Of a stretch of 5,518 nucleotides of DNA, positions 1 through 4,249 are shown piece after piece; positions within the stretch are counted from its first letter, which is position 1, and the number at the start of each line of letters is the position of its first letter. Under the pieces are notes generated by a model. That model was not told the origin of the DNA, ran no database searches, and saw only the letters and a list, made by a program, of their open reading frames with translations. Origin of the DNA: an uncultured Robiginitomaculum sp. (GTDB lineage: Bacteria; Pseudomonadota; Alphaproteobacteria; Caulobacterales; Maricaulaceae); the NCBI GenBank assembly GCA_938003555.1, contig CALKXN010000291.1, forward strand, positions 1 through 5,518, written 5' to 3'. Both the position numbers and the translations under genes were made by a program.

Positions 1-105
1 GCACACACATCAAAGGCACTTGATGGTTCGGTTGGTCTGCCCTTGTCGTTTGGAGGGGTGAACTCTGTTTTGATTTCGAAATGGTCGCTATGCGGAGATT
101 CTTAG
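1..105 (+). CDS. 3' end of a gene cut by the left edge; possible beta-ketoacyl synthase C-terminus
   Basis: Frame 1 is open from the first base to a TAG at 103-105, giving 34 codons with no start inside the window. The visible peptide contains LSFGGVNSVLIS (residues about 15-26) and ends KWSLCGDS. The FGGxNxxL pattern followed by a short hydrophobic strand near the stop is how many beta-ketoacyl-ACP synthases end (the family usually reads NSFGFGGxNxxLxL), so a ketosynthase tail is my best guess. Thirty-four residues are too few to be sure, and a chance open frame of this length is possible. The TAG overlaps the left arm of the inverted repeat at 103-157. The next gene starts 127 nt downstream under its own promoter, so the two are probably not one operon. 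Confidence 0.35.
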   Translation, partial: AHTSKALDGSVGLPLSFGGVNSVLISKWSLCGDS

Positions 106-157
106 GTTGTCATGAAGTAATCAATACATGCCCATACGTGCATAATGGGATAACCTA
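103..157. repeat. inverted repeat TAGGTTGTC ... GATAACCTA upstream of the mmpA promoter
   Basis: TAGGTTGTC (103-111) faces GATAACCTA (149-157). The arms are 9 bp and match at 8 positions, the ninth pairing as G-U in RNA. The 37-nt centre contains ATGC/GCAT (128-131, 140-143) and CCCAT/ATGGG (131-135, 145-149) sub-repeats. The loop is too long and the region has no T-tract, so it is a poor terminator. It may be a protein-binding site or an end of a mobile cassette. Confidence 0.35.
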
Positions 158-169
158 GATATACCCTTT

Positions 170-198
170 TTGACTTTTATGGAGCATTCATATATACT
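170..198 (+). promoter_or_regulatory. predicted sigma70-type promoter of the mmpA-mmpB operon
   Basis: TTGACT at 170-175 matches the -35 consensus at 5 of 6 positions, and TATACT at 193-198 matches the -10 consensus at 5 of 6, with the optimal 17-bp spacer. Transcription would begin near 205, leaving a leader of about 28 nt before the ATG at 233. The in-frame TTG at 170 and ATG at 179 lie inside or upstream of this promoter, so they are unlikely to be translation starts. Confidence 0.6.
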
Positions 199-219
199 CT
201 ATGAAGAAGTTAAAGAGCA

Positions 220-231
220 GGTATTAATACC
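220..231. promoter_or_regulatory. perfect 12-bp palindrome, candidate MmpA operator
   Basis: GGTATTAATACC is its own reverse complement. It ends one base before the mmpA ATG at 233 and lies just downstream of the predicted transcription start, overlapping the ribosome-binding region. A related half-site, ATATACC, occurs at 159-165 just upstream of the -35 box. A dyad in this position next to a gene for an HTH regulator suggests autorepression, as in toxin-antitoxin operons. The binding protein is inferred. Confidence 0.5.
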
Positions 232-232
232 C

Positions 233-700
233 ATGGTCAGTGTTAAAGACACAGCAATCAGGCAATATGCCCGTCAGCTTGATGGGGCGGCGCAGCAATT
301 TGCTGGGTTGTCCAAGCCCAAGGAAGGCTGGATAGCGACGATGCGCAAGGCGCTTGGTATGTCCGCACCAGAGCTTGCGCGGCGCACTAGTGTCACCAAG
401 CCAGCGATCTATCAGGCCGAGCGCAAAGAACGTGCCGGTGGGATCAGTATTCAACACATGGAAAAACTGGCCGAAGCCATGGGCGGGCGGTTTGTCTATG
501 CAATCGTGCCGGTAGACAGCGTCAAAGATGTGCTGACGTCCCAATCCCGTAAAGTGGCTGAGCAAACGGTGAAACGCGCCAGCGCCCATATGGCATTGGA
601 AAAACAATCACTCACATCGAAGCAGATCGAAGAAGAAATCGAACGGCTTGCAGAAGAGCTATTGCGAGATCGCCCAAAAGATTTTTGGGAGGCCATGTGA
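233..700 (+). CDS. mobile mystery protein A, XRE-type helix-turn-helix regulator (probable antitoxin-like partner of the Fic protein)
   Basis: A protein of 155 residues matching the layout of the mobile mystery protein A family: a start like MVSVKDTAIRQYARQLD, then GWIATMRKALGMSAPELARR opening an HTH (about residues 32-66, with SVTKPAIYQAER as recognition-helix region), the FVYAIVP strand at 87-93, and a charged C-terminal helix containing HMALE (119-123) and EEEIERLAEELL (133-144). The family is known for sitting directly upstream of a Fic-domain partner, often on plasmids or other mobile elements. I chose ATG 233 because it gives the family-like N-terminus and lies downstream of the promoter at 170-198; the Shine-Dalgarno is weak (AGAGCAGG, 214-221). 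Its likely roles are repressing the operon and possibly restraining the partner. A near match to the Fic-inhibitory pattern [S/T]xxxE[G/N] is SKQIEE (129-134), but its last residue does not fit. Confidence 0.88.
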   Translation: MVSVKDTAIRQYARQLDGAAQQFAGLSKPKEGWIATMRKALGMSAPELARRTSVTKPAIYQAERKERAGGISIQHMEKLAEAMGGRFVYAIVPVDSVKDVLTSQSRKVAEQTVKRASAHMALEKQSLTSKQIEEEIERLAEELLRDRPKDFWEAM

Positions 701-1287
701 TCTTTGAAGAACCAGATGGCGCGACGCCACTTGATCCAGATGAAATCCAAGGTCTGAAATTCGGGCATGTTTCAACACGCGGTGAGCTTGATGAACTGGA
801 ACAGGCAAACATCACGCAAGGCCTGCAATGGCTAGGGCGAAGGCGCGGTGGCGATATTCTGACCGACGACTTCGTGCGTCGGCTACATAAGCGTTTGTTT
901 GGGGAAGTTTGGGACTGGGCCGGTACTTATCGCCTTCGAGAAAAGAACATCGGGATCGACCCGTTTCAGATATCAGTGCAGCTTCGCGTATTGTTGGATG
1001 ATGTGCGGTATTGGGTAGAGAATAGCACATACGCACCGTTAGAAGCAGCAGCGCGGTTCCATCATCGTATGGTTCAGATTCATCCGTTCCCGAACGGCAA
1101 TGGGCGACACGCGCGCATTGCGGCGGACGTGCTTCTCAACGACTACTATGATCACCACCCCATCGAATGGGCGAGCGGGTTTGATCTGCAGGCAGACAGC
1201 AAGCGGCGTGTCGATTACATTGCAGCGTTGCGCGCCGCTGATGCTGGCGATCACGATCTACTCATGATGTTCGTTGGGGCGGTATAA
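697..1287 (+). CDS. mobile mystery protein B, Fic-domain protein
   Basis: A protein of 196 residues if it starts at GTG 697, which overlaps the mmpA stop as GTGA and follows GGGAGG (687-692) by 4 nt. TTG 685 would also be in frame but lies upstream of and overlapping that ribosome-binding site. The N-terminal segment has the family-like GATPLDPDE (8-16) and STRGELDELEQANI (26-39). The Fic core has FVRRLHKRLFGEVWDWAGTYR (59-79, described as two halves around F68), the flap region EKNIGIDP (82-89) and the active-site loop HPFPNGNGR with HAR following (129-140). Fic enzymes usually transfer AMP or another phosphate-containing group to a hydroxyl side chain of a target protein, with His129 as the expected general base. 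The usual acidic Mg-binding position of HxFx(D/E)GNGR is Asn133 here, so the chemistry is uncertain. No clear internal [S/T]xxxE[G/N] inhibitory helix is visible (STRGEL at 26-31 is off consensus). Translational coupling to MmpA suggests a toxin-antitoxin-like pair; the target is unknown. Confidence 0.9.
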   Translation: MIFEEPDGATPLDPDEIQGLKFGHVSTRGELDELEQANITQGLQWLGRRRGGDILTDDFVRRLHKRLFGEVWDWAGTYRLREKNIGIDPFQISVQLRVLLDDVRYWVENSTYAPLEAAARFHHRMVQIHPFPNGNGRHARIAADVLLNDYYDHHPIEWASGFDLQADSKRRVDYIAALRAADAGDHDLLMMFVGAV

Positions 1288-1327
1288 GATTTTCCTACCC
1301 AAACAGGATTTTTTCTAACCAAGACGG
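1288..1327. repeat. imperfect ~20-bp tandem repeat after mmpB
   Basis: GATTTTCCTACCCAAACAG (1288-1306) is followed at once by GATTTTTTCTAACCAAGACGG (1307-1327). The copies share GATTTT, a CTAMCCAA core and a trailing G-rich end, differing by small indels and a few substitutions. The first copy starts directly after the mmpB stop codon. No hairpin is evident, so it does not read as a terminator. It may be a cassette boundary or a binding site, or simply decayed duplication. Confidence 0.35.
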
Positions 1328-1333
1328 GAAGTG

Positions 1334-1444
1334 ATGGCAGTCAAACAAGCTATTAGACGCGTTGATCTCAAAAAACTTATTGACTCCAGGGATATCGGAG
1401 TAAACGCTTCCGTCAGTAGGTACGGCAACATATCCGCAGTATAA
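1334..1444 (+). CDS. doubtful small ORF, 36 codons, in the spacer before the kinase
   Basis: ATG 1334 (GTG 1331 is also in frame) opens 36 codons ending TAA at 1442-1444. The peptide is basic at the N-terminus (MAVKQAIRRVDLKKLIDSRD) and ends NASVSRYGNISAV. A GGGAAG at 1326-1331 lies too close to the ATG for a good ribosome-binding site. I recognise no family. It could be a real small protein, a leader peptide, the remnant of a longer gene, or chance; chance is hard to exclude at this length. Confidence 0.2.
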   Translation: MAVKQAIRRVDLKKLIDSRDIGVNASVSRYGNISAV

Positions 1445-1487
1445 ACTTTAAGTGTATGAATTTTAATATTTATTTGGGTAAGAAGAA

Positions 1488-4088
1488 ATGAAGACAGAGA
1501 TAAAGAACTCGCTCGAGGTTAACGCTGGTGGCTTGGTTGGCGCAATCACGTTCAATTTTAGTCCGAAGTTTGATATTAACTTTGGTCTTAGTGGGAACTC
1601 GCCCTCAAAGCCACAGGGAGTTAAGAGCAAAACGGAACCCAAAATTGCTACAGCTTCAAAAAACTCATCGACCATCCATTGGAACGGAGAGGATTTTCTG
1701 GTTGTGAATGCAGGCCCTAACAAGCTTTATGAAGTGGAGTTGCAATCTGGAAGAGACATTTTGATCTCGATCAAAGATAGCGCGGGCGAGAAGTTTGATG
1801 ACTCGAAAAAGAAGCAAGCTAGCTTAGCCGAGCTCCCCGAAAAATACTCTATTGATTTCTATTTAGAAGACAAATTTCCATTAAGTGCAAATCCGCTCAT
1901 GGATAGTGATGATTTGGAAGGCAAAGTTGTTCATACAGTCCCAGTCTACCTAGTGGTCGTAAAAAGCAAAAACTACGGTACGGAGCGGTTTATTCTTTGG
2001 CCTAGCTGTATTGATTCCCAAGCCAAACGCGCTGGGCTTCCTTCAGGTAAAAAAAATAAACAAGTTTCGAATATACCGGAGCTTGAAAGGAGTCAGAGGT
2101 CTCTTACGATTGATCGCGAAAGCGACGGCAAGGTCGTTGAGAGTCGAACCTATTACCTTGAATGGCCTCCCCAAAAATTGGGCGAAGGTTCTTATGGTGC
2201 CGTTTACGCGGCGCGCGACATCCAAGAACGCCGAGTTGCAATAAAGATCTTGTATTCAAGGCAATTTTCTACCGGAACAGGGCTCCTATCTATCTCAGCA
2301 AATGACCATAGGACTATTTCTAACGGATTCCCCTCAAGAGGAGCGTCGAAAAATCCATCCAGACAAGATAACCCTGTCTTCCACTTAAGCCCAGGAGATT
2401 TGGTTTCTTTAGTAATAGATGGCGTTCAGCAAAAGAGTGAAAAATCAAAAGAGAAAATCTCACCAGCGCAGTTTGATGAATTGAGAAAAAGAGTTACTGA
2501 AATAATTGAGCGCTCTAGCGTTGGCAATGAGCTGTCACAAGCTAGGTTCTTTCACGAGTCGCAAGTTGATCAAGAGATTAGAGCCGCGCTCTCAAAAATT
2601 GGATTAAGAGCAGCAGAGAATTATGTCAAAGTCATTGATTCAACGGATCTCTTCCACACCAGTGACGCATCTAAGGCTCTTGCGGCATATCACAAGGCAA
2701 TGAACAGCGGAAATTCCTTAAACTATTCGGGTTTCGCAATTATTCTGGAACTGTTTGACTATACGTTGAAAGATCTCCTTGAGGCGCAGCATAGTTTGAA
2801 AAGTCAGAGAACGTCTGATGCGCCCGCCGATAGCAGTATCGGTGATGACGATCCTAGCGATGATTATGTTCTTGGCTATGATCTCTTGAGGTGCTTGTCT
2901 TTTGAAGAAAGGGCGCGTGCTGCGCTTCCCTTCCTCAAAGGTGTATCGAGCAGTCTAGTCGAAATTCACTTAGCTAACCGAATGCATCACGACATTAAAC
3001 CTGGCAACATTTTCATCAATGAACGAGGTAACGATATAGATGTTCGTCTCGGCGACTTCAGCTTCGTTGGAAAGCTAGACCAACCTGGTTCGAGCGAGGC
3101 CGAGTTGCGCGACTTCATTGGAATCGGAGAAATGCATTACCGTTCACCTGAACAAAACGACTTCATGGAGATCATGCAAGCGGAAATCTGTCATCAAGCT
3201 GACGATAGTGATGCATCTCATGGGCAGGGCGAAGCAATACCTGAATTCGTCCTTAAGGCGATCAAGCAAGATGAGTGCTTTTTTCTCCGCATTAGGGATC
3301 CCAAGTTCAGAGAGACTCTAGTTGGCACCAATGACAAATTTGTGCTGAGTTCTGACCAAGAAGGTTCAGTTTATCCCATCGACTTCATTTCCGATCAAGG
3401 GTCGCACATAGATGTTTGGACGAGGGTTGAAAATAAGACGCTTCGCGAAAAGTTTTTACCTACGCGCAAAGCTCAAGTGACGTTCTTCAAAATTCCAACC
3501 CGGAGAACTGATTTGTTCGGCTTGGGTGGTTTGGCATATGAAATGTTAACGGGGGGTAGTTCGCCAGCGCGCTACTATGAAAAACTGCGGGCAGTGGATC
3601 AAGCGGCATCTGATTTAACCATCGATGATTTGCTCAACTCGTTTGATGATTTTAGTAGCAGTAACTCAGTCGATGGAAAGGATGCCGCAGTTAGAAATCT
3701 GCTTTCTAATTTTTTGGATAAACATGGAACCGCACACGCTCCGAGGTGGATTGTCGAGTTTATTCTGCGATCTATGGCATTTAATTTGGAAGGCTCATAC
3801 ATGGAGCGCTTCCACAAGAATGAGCAGAAAGGACTGTTCGGCCGCAAGAATTCGGATGGAGAATACCAGGCCGTTGAGGTTAGCGAGGCGGCCGCTTTTC
3901 TCGATGATTTGAACACCGAGTTGAAGATCGACCGAGAAACAGAATTCTTCCTGCTGAATCCGGAGGCCACAAGCTATTGGGGTAAGATACAAAAAGCCGT
4001 TGATAATTTTGCTGTTAATGCAACGGAAGTTGAAGCGAAGGAATTCAGCTTAGCAGGTCTCGTCCGAAAGTATGTCAGTAGCCGTTGA
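1488..4088 (+). CDS. large protein-kinase-like protein with interrupted catalytic domain
   Basis: A protein of 866 residues. ATG 1488 is the first start after an in-frame TAA at 1479-1481, and the next Met is residue 128+; the ribosome-binding site is weak (GGGTAAGAAG, 1476-1485). Residues 1-222 are unrecognised and rich in probable beta strands, with no signal peptide or membrane segment. The kinase core follows: glycine loop LGEGSYGAVY (231-240), beta-3 VAIK with Lys253, probable alpha-C Glu357 (RFFHES), beta-5/hinge FAIILELFDYTL (416-427), catalytic loop HHDIKPGN (500-507: Asp502, Lys504, Asn507), metal-binding DFS (523-525) in place of DFG, SPE (553-555) in place of APE, and alpha-F DLFGLGGLAYEMLTG (675-689). 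The domain is stretched by insertions at about 258-345, 385-414, 434-470 and 558-668, so it spans some 590 residues rather than about 260. Core residues for ATP and metal binding are kept, so activity as a Ser/Thr kinase is likely but unproven. No transmembrane helix is seen, suggesting a cytoplasmic enzyme. The gene stands alone on its strand, 200 nt after mmpB, and converges on a probable helicase/nuclease gene, so a phage-defence role is plausible by analogy with other defence kinases (Stk2, PglW). Its A+T-rich stretches suggest a separate origin from mmpAB. Confidence 0.85.
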   Translation: MKTEIKNSLEVNAGGLVGAITFNFSPKFDINFGLSGNSPSKPQGVKSKTEPKIATASKNSSTIHWNGEDFLVVNAGPNKLYEVELQSGRDILISIKDSAGEKFDDSKKKQASLAELPEKYSIDFYLEDKFPLSANPLMDSDDLEGKVVHTVPVYLVVVKSKNYGTERFILWPSCIDSQAKRAGLPSGKKNKQVSNIPELERSQRSLTIDRESDGKVVESRTYYLEWPPQKLGEGSYGAVYAARDIQERRVAIKILYSRQFSTGTGLLSISANDHRTISNGFPSRGASKNPSRQDNPVFHLSPGDLVSLVIDGVQQKSEKSKEKISPAQFDELRKRVTEIIERSSVGNELSQARFFHESQVDQEIRAALSKIGLRAAENYVKVIDSTDLFHTSDASKALAAYHKAMNSGNSLNYSGFAIILELFDYTLKDLLEAQHSLKSQRTSDAPADSSIGDDDPSDDYVLGYDLLRCLSFEERARAALPFLKGVSSSLVEIHLANRMHHDIKPGNIFINERGNDIDVRLGDFSFVGKLDQPGSSEAELRDFIGIGEMHYRSPEQNDFMEIMQAEICHQADDSDASHGQGEAIPEFVLKAIKQDECFFLRIRDPKFRETLVGTNDKFVLSSDQEGSVYPIDFISDQGSHIDVWTRVENKTLREKFLPTRKAQVTFFKIPTRRTDLFGLGGLAYEMLTGGSSPARYYEKLRAVDQAASDLTIDDLLNSFDDFSSSNSVDGKDAAVRNLLSNFLDKHGTAHAPRWIVEFILRSMAFNLEGSYMERFHKNEQKGLFGRKNSDGEYQAVEVSEAAAFLDDLNTELKIDRETEFFLLNPEATSYWGKIQKAVDNFAVNATEVEAKEFSLAGLVRKYVSSR

Positions 4089-4249
4089 CCGAATAGACCA
4101 TTAGTGCGACCCGGAATTTGGTGAAGAAACGTCCGCTTTATCTTTTACCAGCGAACCATTTGGCCAGGATCGGGATCAGGCGACGAAGATTCTATTCTTC
4201 AGTGTAACGCAGTTCAGGGCATAGATCGGAGTAACAACGCGCAATGTAC
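4089..4249. other. convergent intergenic spacer, no clear terminator
   Basis: The 161 nt lie between the stop codons of two convergent genes, where a bidirectional terminator would be expected. The only hairpin noted is GAAGA (4185-4189) with TCTTC (4196-4200), a 5-bp A+T-rich stem without a T-tract, which is not convincing. No gene is supported here. ATCGGAGTAA at 4225-4234 also occurs at 1394-1403, on the other side of the kinase gene. Confidence 0.5.

Noticed and set aside
170..232. N-terminal extension of mobile mystery protein A from TTG 170 or ATG 179
   Set aside because: The extension lies within the predicted -35/-10 promoter and leader, and the family-like N-terminus begins at Met 233.
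685..696. TTG 685 as the start of the Fic gene
   Set aside because: It overlaps the GGGAGG ribosome-binding site that serves GTG 697, and GTG 697 gives the usual 4-nt GTGA overlap with the upstream stop.
3599..3970. 123-codon minus-strand ORF within the kinase gene
   Set aside because: It is an antisense shadow of the kinase C-lobe frame, low in complexity with many Ser, and without recognisable motifs.
4185..4200. GAAGA/TCTTC hairpin as a bidirectional terminator
   Set aside because: The stem is only 5 bp, A+T-rich and lacks a T-tract.
4137..4249. Minus-strand frame just past the right-hand gene's stop that reads protein-like (WFAGKR, ELRYTEE) and could be a frameshifted extension or gene remnant
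   Set aside because: It is about 35 codons and interrupted by a stop. The gene's own frame already ends in a family-like way, so chance is the simplest reading.
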